A DNA stretch of 64,000 bases from Nocardioides alkalitolerans DSM 16699 (GTDB taxonomy: Bacteria > Actinomycetota > Actinomycetes > Propionibacteriales > Nocardioidaceae). This document shows positions 50,006-60,596 of this stretch, piece after piece (the stretch's first letter is position 1; each line of letters opens with the position of its first letter). The translations under genes and the position numbers were made by a program. The notes under the pieces were generated by a model. That model was not told where the DNA came from. It did no database searches and was given only the letters and a program-made list of their open reading frames with translations. Location: the NCBI RefSeq assembly GCF_000426525.1, contig NZ_AUFN01000012.1, forward strand, positions 186,001 through 250,000. The letters are read 5' to 3'.

Positions 50006-50431
50006 GTGCAGACCAGCAGCACCACCGTCATCGCGCGTCCCGTCACCGACGTGTGGGAGGCCCTCGCCGACCACCGCGGGATCTCCCGATGGGCTCCCGG
50101 GCTCCGGGTCACCGTCGACGACAGCGCGGCGACCGTCCCGGGCGGCGTGGGCGCCGTACGGCGCATCGCGGCACGGGTCGGGCCCACCGTCGTGGAGCGG
50201 ATCACCGCGTTCGAGCCCGGCCGGCGCCTGGCGTACGAGGCGCTCGGCGGCCTGCCCTTCCGTGACTACCGCGGTGTCGTGGACCTGCGCGCTCGGGGCG
50301 CGGCCGAGACCGAGGTGACGTGGACGCTCAGTGCCCGCCCCCGCGTGCCGGTCCTCGAGCGGCTCGCCCTGGCCGGCGTGACCCGCCTGCTGCTCAGCCG
50401 CTTCGCCGCGGCGACGCGTCGCTCTCGCTGA
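50006..50431 (+). CDS. SRPBCC-family (polyketide cyclase-like) protein
   Basis: 141 residues with a START-like fold: TSSTTVIARPVTDVWEALADHRGISRWAPGLRVTVDDSA, GAVRRIAARVGPTVVERITAFEPGRRLAYEALGGLPF, EVTWTLSARPRVPVLERL. Binds a hydrophobic ligand. GAGGAG site 5 nt before GTG 50006. Same strand as the TetR gene and close to it; may support the P450 pathway (inference). Confidence 0.85.
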   Translation: MQTSSTTVIARPVTDVWEALADHRGISRWAPGLRVTVDDSAATVPGGVGAVRRIAARVGPTVVERITAFEPGRRLAYEALGGLPFRDYRGVVDLRARGAAETEVTWTLSARPRVPVLERLALAGVTRLLLSRFAAATRRSR

Positions 50432-50458
50432 CGTGGTGGGGGCTCCGACCCAGCCCGT

Positions 50459-51019
50459 TCACCGCGCCCCCACGTACGCCGCGAACTCGGCCGCGACGGC
50501 CGGAGGGTTGCAGCGTTCGATCCAGCCCACCTGCTGCTCGGCACCGAGCTCGTGGTCCGAGACCTCCACCACCCGGACCGCGTGCGGGTAGGCGTCGAAC
50601 CACCCCGACGTGTGGATCTGCGTCATCGCCTCCGCGCACAGCTCCCACACGCTGGACCGGAGCTGGCGGAACGTGAGCCCCTCTCCGTCGTCAGCCTGGT
50701 CCTGGAGCGCATCGAGCCGCTGCTGCAGGGGGCCGAGGGGGTCGGCCAGGCCGCGCTCGCGCAGGGTCATGAAGTCCCTGCCCCACTCCTGCGCCGACCA
50801 CCGGAGGTGGTCCACGGCGCCGGGGTGCTGCGCGACCAGGGCGTCGTACGTCGCGCGCGTGCCGGCCGCGGCCACGACGGTCCCGCCGTCGGCGTCCGAG
50901 TAGAGGGCGAACCCGATCACCTCCGACGCCGGCACGTCGTCCACCAGCAAGGCGAAGGACCGACGCGCACCCTCCACCACCTCGGGCAGCAGGTCGGCGA
51001 CGAGCGGGTGCATGCTCAT
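50459..51019 (-). CDS. DUF4303-like protein
   Basis: 186 residues: EVVEGARRSFALLVDDVPASEVIGFALYSDADGGTVVAAAGTRATYDAL, LRWSAQEWGRDF, CAEAMTQIHTSGWFDAYPHAVRVVEVSDH. The mixed pattern resembles DUF4303 proteins found next to toxin-immunity or SMI1-type loci; function unknown. Start ATG 51019 overlaps the stop of the upstream gene (ATGA), so it is the last gene of a three-gene coupled operon with UvrA2. Confidence 0.65.
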   Translation of the reverse strand: MSMHPLVADLLPEVVEGARRSFALLVDDVPASEVIGFALYSDADGGTVVAAAGTRATYDALVAQHPGAVDHLRWSAQEWGRDFMTLRERGLADPLGPLQQRLDALQDQADDGEGLTFRQLRSSVWELCAEAMTQIHTSGWFDAYPHAVRVVEVSDHELGAEQQVGWIERCNPPAVAAEFAAYVGAR

Positions 51020-51668
51020 CGGCCCGCCGCCGCGAACGACTTCCAACCGAGCGACGTGTCGCCCATGACCCGCTGGGCCTGCGCCGGCGCCATCTTCACG
51101 AGGGGCGTCGAGAGGTCGTCGGGCTGCGGCAGCTCGGTGGACTGCATGGTGCTCGGCGTCCACCCGGCCGTCGTGCGCACCATGACGCCCCCGATCTTCA
51201 GCCAGCGCGAGCTCCCGTCGACGGTGACGACGACGAGCGCGTCGAGCATGACCATGGCCGGGGCGGCAGCATCGCCCGAGTGCCCGTACGTCGTGTAGGC
51301 GCCCGGCGTGAAGTCGACGACCGCCTCGGCGCCGGGCTCGATCACCCGCACCATGCCGGCGGACATCAGGTCGAGCGAGGGCAGCTCGGCACGGACGAGG
51401 CGCGGGTCGGCCCGCGCGCCCTCCGACGTCAGCACCCAGCCAGCGGTGTCGGCGAAGGCGGCGACCGCGTCGTCGACCGTCGATCCGTCCACCGACGTCA
51501 CCGTGGCGGGCGGCTCCGCCGTCGAGAACCTCCGTCCGCGGACGGCGCCCGGTCGCAGCAGGCCCTGCGGCTCCGGGAACGACGGCGCCCTCCTTCGGAC
51601 CGCGACCGCGACCAGGGCCCCGACCGCGACCACCACCGCGACCAGGACGAGCAGGACCCCCGAGTCGT

Positions 51669-51672
<4 letters not shown>
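51016..51672 (-). CDS. Membrane-anchored protein of unknown function
   Basis: 218 residues. One N-terminal membrane helix (GVLLVLVAVVVAVGALVAVAV) followed by Arg-rich stop-transfer residues, then a soluble domain with beta character: DDAVAAFADTAGWVLTSEG, PSLDLMSAGMVRVIEPGAEAVVDFTPGAYTTYGHSGD, VVTVDGSSRWLKIGGVMVRTTAGW. Overlaps the UvrA2 stop by 4 nt (GTGA) and the DUF4303 gene by ATGA. Family not recognised. Confidence 0.75.
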
Positions 51673-54062
<2,390 letters not shown>

Positions 54063-54071
54063 GCTCCTCGC

Positions 54072-54482
54072 TCAGCGCCTCTCCTGGATCCGGACCATGG
54101 CCCCCGCGGGATCGCGGAAGGCGCAGTCGCGCACGCCGTACGGCTGCTCGATCGGCTCCTGGACGACCTCCGCCCCGCTGGCCTGCACGCTCTCGAAGGT
54201 GGCGTCGAGGTCGGCGGTGGCGAGCAGCAGGGAGGCGTAGGTGCCCTTCGCCATCATCTCCGCGATCGTGCGGCGCTCGTCGTCCGTGAGTCCCGGGGTG
54301 GCGGCCGGTGGGTGCAGGACGATCGAGGTGTCGGGCTGGCCGACCGGGCCGACGGTGATCCAGCGCATGCCCTCGTACCCGACGTCGAGGCGCACCTCGA
54401 ACCCGAGCGTGTCGCGGTAGAAGGCGAGCGAGGCCTCCGGGTCGCTGTGCGGGAGGAACGTCGAGTGAATGGTGAGGTCCAT
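54072..54482 (-). CDS. VOC (glyoxalase/bleomycin-resistance fold) family protein
   Basis: 136 residues. [112 protein letters not shown], all typical VOC strands. May bind a drug or a small metabolite; placed between an AraC regulator and UvrA2. A TAGCGT -10 box ends 7 nt before ATG 54482, so it can be read alone as well as from the AraC gene 5 nt upstream. Confidence 0.92.
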   Translation of the reverse strand: MDLTIHSTFLPHSDPEASLAFYRDTLGFEVRLDVGYEGMRWITVGPVGQPDTSIVLHPPAATPGLTDDERRTIAEMMAKGTYASLLLATADLDATFESVQASGAEVVQEPIEQPYGVRDCAFRDPAGAMVRIQERR

Positions 54483-54487
54483 GGCGC

Positions 54488-54937
54488 TCACGCTAGGTGC
54501 CGCTCGGGCCGTCGGGCTTCTCGATTCCTGACCGGTCGCGTCACCTGCTTGGCGACGCACGCGGGCAGGCCCGTGGTCGCCTCCGACTCCCGGGCGCGGT
54601 AGACGCTCGGCGGCACGCCGACCAGCTCCGTGAAGCGCGTGCTGAACGTGCCCAGCGACGAGCACCCCACCGCGAAGCAGACCTCGGTCACGCTCAGGTC
54701 GCCCCGCCGCAGGAGCGCCATGGCGCGCTCGATGCGCCGGGTCATCAGGTAGGAGTACGGCGACTCGCCGTACGCCCGCCGGAACTCCCGGCTCAGGTGG
54801 CCGGCCGAGAGGTGGACGCCCCGCGCCAGCGCCTCGACGTCGAGGGGCTGGGCGTAGTCACGGTCCATGCGGTCGCGCACACGGCGCAGCAGGGCCAGGT
54901 CGCGCAGACGCTGCTCGTCCGACGGGCTGCTGGTCAC
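54488..54937 (-). CDS. AraC-family regulator (HTH only)
   Basis: 149 residues. Double helix-turn-helix at about 15-120: RVRDRMDRDYAQPLDVEALARGVHLSAGHLSREFRRAYGESPYSYLMTRRIERAMALLRRGDLSVTEVCFAVGCSSLGTFSTRFTELVGVPPSVYRAR. No separate ligand domain, so it may respond through a partner or be constitutive. The tail is basic. Five nt ahead of the VOC gene and probably its activator. CACGAT ends 6 nt before GTG 54937, near the leaderless pattern. Confidence 0.9.
   Translation of the reverse strand: MTSSPSDEQRLRDLALLRRVRDRMDRDYAQPLDVEALARGVHLSAGHLSREFRRAYGESPYSYLMTRRIERAMALLRRGDLSVTEVCFAVGCSSLGTFSTRFTELVGVPPSVYRARESEATTGLPACVAKQVTRPVRNREARRPERHLA
54490..54495 (-). promoter_or_regulatory. -10 box (TAGCGT) of leaderless VOC-gene promoter
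   Basis: TAGCGT on the minus strand at the end of the AraC gene, 7 nt before ATG 54482. Confidence 0.4.
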
Positions 54938-55038
54938 GCCCCGATCGTGCCAGCAGGCGACGCCGCCGTCACGTCATTCGACGGACCGGCGAGAGGCACG
55001 GGGGGTGCCCATCGTGCCGGCCGCCCGTGTGCGTCAGT

Positions 55039-55062
55039 CGGCCGCGCGGCCCTGCGCGGCCG
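55039..55062 (-). terminator. Hairpin downstream of the DUF3885-like gene
   Basis: CGGCCGCG (55039-55046) and CGCGGCCG (55055-55062), loop of 8 nt, between the DUF3885-like gene and the AraC gene. Confidence 0.55.
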
Positions 55063-55115
55063 GCAGTGACGGTGGAGGTTCAGGACGGTGCGGCCAGGTC
55101 GACCGTCATCCGGCG

Positions 55116-55727
55116 TCACAGTCCATCGACACGGGGCGCCACCCAGGAGGCGTGGCGATCGGCGAGCGCGGCACGTTCCTCGACGGACGCCGCGATGACG
55201 TCCGCGCCTCCGTCGTACGGGTGGTAGAGCCAGGCCAGAGTCGAGTCGGTGAGGATCACGTCCGCGTCCAGCTCGTCAGCGACGAGCAGGAGCAGGTCGT
55301 CGATCGCGGCACCGGCGGCCGGGGCCAGTGCGACGAACAGGTGCGTCCACCAGTCGCGCCCTCCGGCGTCCCGGTCGTGCACGAAGGAACGCCAGGAGGT
55401 CGGCTCCAGAGCGAAGGCCGGGCGCTCCCGGACGCGCGGGCGTGGTCGCGGACTCCATGAGCCGAGGACCACCACGAGCTCACCGTCGGCTGCGTGTAGA
55501 TCGGCGAGCACGTCACGGTGCCGCCGGACCACCTCGGCTCGTTCGGCTGCCGACTCCGGGTAGCGCTTCGACTCCGGCAGGCTGTGGAACCGCACCCACC
55601 GCGATCGAAGACGGTCACGCAGCTCGTAGCCGACCGGTCGGCCCCCCGGGTACCGATCGGCCCACGCCGACGTCAGCCACTCCCACCGGTCGTCGGGCGC
55701 GATCTCGCGCCAGCCGGGAAGCCTCAT
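55116..55727 (-). CDS. DUF3885-like protein
   Basis: 203 residues, soluble. Contains GYELRDRLRSRWVRFHSLPESKRYPESAAERAEVVRRHRDVL, LVVVLGSWSPRP and the C-terminal LLLVADELDADVILTDSTLAWLYHPYDGGADVI, which matches the DUF3885 pattern. Members cluster with immunity-type and unknown genes; role unknown. ATG 55727 with GGAGGAG 6 nt upstream. Isolated, with its own terminator. Confidence 0.75.
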   Translation of the reverse strand: MRLPGWREIAPDDRWEWLTSAWADRYPGGRPVGYELRDRLRSRWVRFHSLPESKRYPESAAERAEVVRRHRDVLADLHAADGELVVVLGSWSPRPRPRVRERPAFALEPTSWRSFVHDRDAGGRDWWTHLFVALAPAAGAAIDDLLLLVADELDADVILTDSTLAWLYHPYDGGADVIAASVEERAALADRHASWVAPRVDGL

Positions 55728-55958
55728 CGTGTCTCCTCCACGTGTTCGTCGAGATCCTCCCAGGACCACGATCCGGGGACGCTGACCGTCCGACCCCTTC
55801 CCCGTTTCCCCGCACCGTCGCGCGGGAAGACCCTCGCCGGCCCGACCGCCGCCCCCGGCGACCGGGCGGGGACGAGAGACGAGGGACCTGATGGACGACG
55901 AGACCGGGGCGGACCGCCTCGCCGACGACGGACCTGACCGACCGCCACGAGCGATCGC

Positions 55959-56567
55959 GTGACGACTCCGGCCGAGCGCGACGACCCGGTGCTCGCGGCG
56001 ACCCCCGACGCCTTCCACCGGGAGACGCGTCGCGCCCTCACCGCTGTCTTCGCTGTCCTCGCCCTCACCGCCTCCGCCCTGCTCGTGGTGGCGGTGGCCT
56101 CCTTCACCGACCTCCGCCGCGACGTCGCCTCCACCGAACCGCCCGCGGTGGCCGTCGCCGTCGCCGTCGGCGTGGTGCTCCTCCCGACCTGGCTGCTCGC
56201 GTACGCGGTGACGGGCCTCCGCACGCGTACGGCGCGGTGGCGCCGCCGCGAGACCGACGCGGTCCTGGTCCGTCGCCGCCGTCGCCACCCCGGCGGACCG
56301 GACGCCGCCGCCGCGCTCCACGCGACGTACTCCCGTGACGACCCGGCCCGGTTCCCTCCGCGGCCCGCGTGGTTCCGCCGCGGCGACGTCGTGGTCACCA
56401 CCTACGCCGACGTGCCGGCGCACGTCCTCCTCGTCTCGGTGGTCGCTCGCACCGCCGCCGGCCCGGTCCCGCTCCCCCTCGTGCGCCGCGACGGTTGGGC
56501 GGCCACGCGGTACGGCGCCCCGCCCGAGACCGGGGCCGACGCCGCGGGGCCGGTGAGCTCGGCCTGA
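55959..56567 (+). CDS. Two-helix membrane protein of unknown function
   Basis: 202 residues. Two membrane helices: ALTAVFAVLALTASALLVVAVASF (about 27-50) and AVAVAVAVGVVLLPTWLLAYAVTGL (about 63-87), then a basic loop (RTRTARWRRRETD) and a polar C-terminal domain, PAWFRRGDVVVTTYADVPAHVLLVSVVART. First of a series of small membrane-protein genes leading to the YidC paralogue. Confidence 0.68.
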   Translation: MTTPAERDDPVLAATPDAFHRETRRALTAVFAVLALTASALLVVAVASFTDLRRDVASTEPPAVAVAVAVGVVLLPTWLLAYAVTGLRTRTARWRRRETDAVLVRRRRRHPGGPDAAAALHATYSRDDPARFPPRPAWFRRGDVVVTTYADVPAHVLLVSVVARTAAGPVPLPLVRRDGWAATRYGAPPETGADAAGPVSSA

Positions 56568-56600
56568 CGACGGGCCCGGCCGCGACCGCGCTCCACCGGT

Positions 56601-56606
56601 TACAGT
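56601..56606 (+). promoter_or_regulatory. -10 box (TACAGT) of leaderless promoter
   Basis: TACAGT, 7-nt spacer, ATG 56614 of the DUF6412-like gene. Confidence 0.55.
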
Positions 56607-56613
56607 TCCGCCC

Positions 56614-56925
56614 ATGACCCGGGGCCTGCACAGCGTGACCACGCCGGTCCGCCTCGCGCTCGTCGCCCTCGTCACCACCGTCCTGGCCCTCGTCGCCCCG
56701 GCGGCCCTGCTCGGCCCGTCCGGCACCACCGACGCGCTCGCGGTCGCCGTCGTCACCCTCGCGCTCACCGCGCTCGCACGGCCCGCGCTGAGCCGCGCCG
56801 TGCTCCTCGCCACCGCCGGTCACGGGGTCCCGCCCACGACGTACGCGGCCCGCCCGACCCTGCGGGGTCGCGTCACCGACACCGTGCACCACCCGCTCCT
56901 CCCCCGTGCCCCCGGACTCGGCTGA
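56614..56925 (+). CDS. Small membrane protein (DUF6412-like)
   Basis: 103 residues with two membrane helices, VRLALVALVTTVLALVAPAALL and ALAVAVVTLALTALARPAL, and a C-terminal Arg-rich loop PTTYAARPTLRGRVTDTVHHPLLPRAPG. Such a small protein beside a short YidC is often seen in actinobacteria and is annotated DUF6412 (moderate confidence). 54 bp before the YidC-like gene. Leaderless start at ATG 56614. Confidence 0.65.
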   Translation: MTRGLHSVTTPVRLALVALVTTVLALVAPAALLGPSGTTDALAVAVVTLALTALARPALSRAVLLATAGHGVPPTTYAARPTLRGRVTDTVHHPLLPRAPGLG

Positions 56926-56979
56926 CCCTCGCCCCGCGCGAGCCTCCGCCACCCGTCCGCACCGCCCCCAGGAGCACCC

Positions 56980-57789
56980 GTGTCCGTCCTCGATCCCCTC
57001 TCGCACGCCCTCGCCGGCGTCGTCGCCACCGCCCACACCGCCCTCACCTCGCTCGGCACCGACGCGTCGTCGAGCACGACCTGGGTCCTCAGCATCGCCG
57101 CGGTCGTCGTCACCGTCCGGCTCGCGGTGCTGCCCCTCGCCGTCCACGGCGTCCGCACCGCCCACGCGTCCGCCCGCGCCCGCCCCCAGCTGCAGGAGCT
57201 CACGAAGAAGTACAAGGGCCGCAGGGACACCGAGAGCCTCCGCGCCCTCACCGAGGAGCGCCGCCGCATCTCCGCCGAGCACGGTGTCTCCCGCTGGGGC
57301 TGCCTTCCCGTGCTCGTGCAGCTGCCCATCTGGTTCGCGCTCTACCACCTGGTCTCCGACGTCGCCGCCGGTCACCCGGTCGGCGCCATGGGGAGCGACC
57401 TGGTGGCCTCGCTCGGCGCCGCGACGCTGGCCGGGGTCCCGCTCGCCGGTCGGGGGTACGTCGGCGGCGGCGCCGCCCACCTCGCCGTGGTCGCCGGGCT
57501 GGCCGCCACCGCGGCGCTGCTCTCCTTCGTCACCCAGCACTACCTCGTGCGCACCAACATGAGCGTGGCCGACCTCCCGGAGGCGGTCGCCAACGCGCAG
57601 CGGATCATGCCGGCGCTGTCCGCCGGCGGCCTGCTCCTCGCCGGCGGGGTCGTCCCGGTGGCGCTGCTCGTCTACTGGGTCTGCAACAACCTCTGGACCC
57701 TCGCCCAGTCGGCCGTCGTGTGGCGCTGGTTCCCCACGCCCGGCTCCCCCGCCGCGGCGCGGGCCGCCGTGCGCACGGCGGCTCCCTGA
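56980..57789 (+). CDS. YidC/Oxa1-family membrane insertase paralogue (short)
   Basis: 269 residues, about five membrane helices. WVLSIAAVVVTVRLAVLPLAVHGVRTA, charged coiled stretch QLQELTKKYKGRRDTESLRALTEERRRISAEHGVSRWGCLPVLVQLPIWFALYHLVSDV, and ALLVYWVCNNLWTLAQSAVVWRWF at the end. The N-terminal Arg (VRL) in the groove is kept. Inserts proteins into the membrane; being shorter than the main YidC, it is probably an accessory second copy. GGAG site before GTG 56980; next gene starts 2 nt after its stop. Confidence 0.9.
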   Translation: MSVLDPLSHALAGVVATAHTALTSLGTDASSSTTWVLSIAAVVVTVRLAVLPLAVHGVRTAHASARARPQLQELTKKYKGRRDTESLRALTEERRRISAEHGVSRWGCLPVLVQLPIWFALYHLVSDVAAGHPVGAMGSDLVASLGAATLAGVPLAGRGYVGGGAAHLAVVAGLAATAALLSFVTQHYLVRTNMSVADLPEAVANAQRIMPALSAGGLLLAGGVVPVALLVYWVCNNLWTLAQSAVVWRWFPTPGSPAAARAAVRTAAP

Positions 57790-57790
57790 C

Positions 57791-58072
57791 GTGGGTGAGT
57801 ACCGGCCGGTGACGCCCCCGGCGCGCAACGGCGTCGGCCGGGCCGCCCTGCTGACCGGCGTCGTGGCCCTCGTGTTCGCGTTCGTGCCGTTCGTCGGCGA
57901 GTTCGTGGCGCTCCCGGCCTGCGCCCTCGCCGTCGTGCTGGGCCTGGTCGGGGCCCAGCGCGCCGACAGCGGTCTCGCGACGAACCGCGGCGAGGCGTAC
58001 GCCGGGATGGCGCTGGGGGTGGCCGCCGGCTTCGTCGTCGCGCTCGTGCTCCTCGCGACCCACGCGGGCTGA
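57791..58072 (+). CDS. DUF4190-like small membrane protein
   Basis: 93 residues with two membrane helices: AALLTGVVALVFAFVPFVGEFVALPACALAVVLGLVGA and AYAGMALGVAAGFVVALVLLATHA; the ADSGLATNRGEAYAGMALGV signature between them fits DUF4190. 1 nt after the YidC-like stop, so expressed with it. Role unknown. Confidence 0.75.
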   Translation: MGEYRPVTPPARNGVGRAALLTGVVALVFAFVPFVGEFVALPACALAVVLGLVGAQRADSGLATNRGEAYAGMALGVAAGFVVALVLLATHAG

Positions 58073-58145
58073 GCTCAGGAGGTCCAGAGGTCGGTCCCGC
58101 CCCGCCCTCTGGTCTAGTCAACTGTCCAGGATTCTTGCCGAGCCG

Positions 58146-58159
58146 GGTGTCAAGACACC
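58146..58159. promoter_or_regulatory. Palindrome GGTGTC-AA-GACACC, candidate TetR operator
   Basis: Six-base arms, 2-nt centre, 95 bp before the TetR start, in a non-coding stretch also containing TCCAGG and CCTGGA inverted to each other around it. Suits binding by a TetR dimer. Confidence 0.4.
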
Positions 58160-58253
58160 TAGCCTGGATACCGTGTCGCCACCCGGGGGAACGGGTCGTC
58201 GCGCAGGCCGGCCACCACCCGGCTGCAGTGATCACCGACCGAGGAGCAGCCTC

Positions 58254-58898
58254 ATGTCGCGTCGTCCGACCGAGCTCGCCGAGAACCGTGACCGCGTGGT
58301 CCAGACGGCCAGCACCGTGTTCCGCGAGCGCGGGCCGGACGCCCCGAGCGTCGGCGACCTCATGGGCGCCGCCGGCGTCACCCGGGCCACGTTCTACAAC
58401 CACTTCGGGTCCCGCGACGACCTGCTCGCCGAGGCGATCTCGGCCGCGTTCGACACCAACGTCGCGCTCATGCGCGCCATCGGCGAGGCCCACCCGGAGC
58501 GGCCGCTCACCGCGATCGCGGACGCCTACCTCAGCGTCGGCCACCGCGACTCCCGTGGGACGGGGTGCCCCGCCGCGGCGTTCGCCTCCGACACCGCACG
58601 CCAGTCGGAGGCGCCGCGGGCGTCGTACGCGCAGGGCCTGCTCAAGCTCGCCACCCTGCTCGACACCTTCGTGAAGGAGGCGTCCGACGAGGTGCCCGAG
58701 GCGGTGCCCTGCCCGGACGCGGTGCGGGCCTCGTCGGCGGAGTCGCTCGGCGACCACTCCCTCGCCGCCCTGGCGAGCCTCGTCGGCGCCCTCACCCTGG
58801 CCCGCGACGTCGCCCAGGAGGACCCGGCGCTCTCGCAGCGCCTGCTCGAGGTGGCCCGGGCCCAGGTGCGGCTGCTCGAGGCCGGCCACGCCGCCTGA
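58254..58898 (+). CDS. TetR-family regulator
   Basis: 214 residues. TetR domain at about 5-55: ELAENRDRVVQTASTVFRERGPDAPSVGDLMGAAGVTRATFYNHFGSRDDLLAEAI. The ligand domain carries YAQGLLKLATLLDTFVKEA and GDHSLAALASLVGALTLAR, resembling TetR_C regulators of short-chain or efflux genes. ATG 58254 with GAGGAG 7 nt upstream. Lies 234 bp before the CNNM pair; a link to them is not shown. Confidence 0.92.
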   Translation: MSRRPTELAENRDRVVQTASTVFRERGPDAPSVGDLMGAAGVTRATFYNHFGSRDDLLAEAISAAFDTNVALMRAIGEAHPERPLTAIADAYLSVGHRDSRGTGCPAAAFASDTARQSEAPRASYAQGLLKLATLLDTFVKEASDEVPEAVPCPDAVRASSAESLGDHSLAALASLVGALTLARDVAQEDPALSQRLLEVARAQVRLLEAGHAA

Positions 58899-59132
58899 GG
58901 GCGTGCGACCCGATCGGAATCGTGCCGGATGCGGGGAACGACGGCCCGACCTCGTACGTTGACCTCTCCGAGACCTGCGCCGCTCCCGGCGTGGGCCACC
59001 GATCCGAGGAATGGAATTGAACGGGCCGTCGTCCGACCCACCTAGACCGAGCACCGCTCCGCGATCGAGCACCGCTCCCGATCCCCACGCACCACCCGCT
59101 CCCGCGAGCGCGACCCTCCAGGCGGTCGCCCG

Positions 59133-60596
59133 GTGAGCATCATCCTCTCGCTCCTGCTCGGCGTCGTCGTGGTCTTCCTGATCACCGTCGCCACCGGCTA
59201 CTTCGTCGCCCAGGAGTTCGCCTACATGGCGGTCGACCGGTCGAGCCTGCGAGCGCAGGCCGAAGCCGGCGACGCGAGCGCCAAGCGCGCACTCTCCGTC
59301 ACCAGCCGCACCTCCTTCATGCTGTCCGGCGCCCAGCTCGGCATCACCGTGACCGGCCTCCTCGTGGGGTACGTCGCGGAGCCCCTCATCGGGTCCGCCT
59401 TCGGCGACCTGCTCGGGGGTGCCGGCGTGCCCACCGCCACGGGCGTGGCGATCGGCACCGTGCTGGCGCTCGGCTTCTCCACGATCATCCAGATGCTCTT
59501 CGGCGAGCTGTTCCCGAAGAACCTAGCGATCGCCCGGCCCGAGCCGGTCGCCCGGTGGCTGGCCCGCTCGACGCTCGGCTACCTCGCCGTGACGGGCTGG
59601 CTGATCTGGGTCTTCGACCAGTCGTCGAACCTCCTGCTGAGGGCGCTCAAGATCGAGCCCGTCCACGACGTCGAGAGCTCGGCCACGCCGCGCGACCTCG
59701 AGCACATCGTGGCCGAGTCGCGCGCCTCGGGCGAGCTGACCGACGAGATGTCTGTGCTGCTCGACCGGGTGCTGGACTTCCCGAAGCAGGACGTGGAGCA
59801 CGCCATGGTGCCGCGCAGCCGCGTCGACACCGTCGACTCCGACACGACGCTGGCGGAGGTGCGCGAGCTGATGCGCACCGGTCACTCCCGCTACCCCGTG
59901 CTGGACGACGACGACGCGATCGTCGGCATTGTCCACATGGTCGACCTCCTCGACCTCGGCGCCCTGCCGCTGGCCGAGGGCGACGACCCGTGGACCCGCC
60001 CGGTCGCGAGCGTCGTGCGTCCGCCGGTGGTCGTGCCCGAGCTCATGCCGATGCCCGACGCCCTGCGCACCATCGGGGAGGCGAAGGAGCAGATGGCCTG
60101 CGTCGTCGACGAGTACGGCGGCCTGTCGGGCATCGTGACGCTCGAGGACCTCGTCGAGGAGATCGTCGGCGAGATCCGCGACGAGCACGACGAGCCCGAG
60201 GAGCCGGTCTTCCGGGTCGACGCCGTGCGCGGCGGCTGGGAGATGCGCGGCGACATCCCGATCGACGAGGTCGAGCGGATCATCGAGCGCGACCTGCCCG
60301 AGGGCGACTTCGAGACCGTCGCCGGTCTCGTCATCGCCGAGCACGGCGCGCTGCCCGACCCGGGCACCCACCTGCGGGTGCGCCTGCCCGACGACCTCGC
60401 CGACCTGGCCGTGGCCGACGAGCCCGCCGTGTGGTTCCTCGACGTGGAGGTGCTCGAGGTGGAGCAGTACGTGCCCAGCCTCCTGCACCTGCGCCTGGTG
60501 GATCCCGCCGACGAGACCGGCGACCAGACCGCCGACAAGGACACCGGTGAGCCCGACGACCACCCGGCGACGCCGGACGAGGAGGTGAAGGCGTGA
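59133..60596 (+). CDS. CNNM/CorC-family transporter with CBS pair (HlyC/CorC)
   Basis: 487 residues. CNNM membrane domain about 1-190 with helices IILSLLLGVVVVFLITVATGYFVAQEFAYMAV and the ELFPKNLAIARPE motif; two CBS motifs at about 210-330 (MVPRSRVDTVDSDTTLAEVRELMRTGHSRYPVLDDDDAIVGIVHMVDLL, DALRTIGEAKEQMACVVDEYGGLSGIVTLEDLVEEIVGEI); CorC/HlyC domain about 350-440 (DIPIDEVERII...GTHLRVRLP). An acidic tail follows. Family members export or regulate Mg2+ and Co2+. GTG start 59133. Overlaps the second copy by 4 nt. Confidence 0.93.
   Translation: MSIILSLLLGVVVVFLITVATGYFVAQEFAYMAVDRSSLRAQAEAGDASAKRALSVTSRTSFMLSGAQLGITVTGLLVGYVAEPLIGSAFGDLLGGAGVPTATGVAIGTVLALGFSTIIQMLFGELFPKNLAIARPEPVARWLARSTLGYLAVTGWLIWVFDQSSNLLLRALKIEPVHDVESSATPRDLEHIVAESRASGELTDEMSVLLDRVLDFPKQDVEHAMVPRSRVDTVDSDTTLAEVRELMRTGHSRYPVLDDDDAIVGIVHMVDLLDLGALPLAEGDDPWTRPVASVVRPPVVVPELMPMPDALRTIGEAKEQMACVVDEYGGLSGIVTLEDLVEEIVGEIRDEHDEPEEPVFRVDAVRGGWEMRGDIPIDEVERIIERDLPEGDFETVAGLVIAEHGALPDPGTHLRVRLPDDLADLAVADEPAVWFLDVEVLEVEQYVPSLLHLRLVDPADETGDQTADKDTGEPDDHPATPDEEVKA

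Noticed and set aside
58899..59132. Magnesium (M-box) or c-di-AMP riboswitch before the CNNM genes
   Set aside because: Conserved core blocks of both classes were not found by eye.
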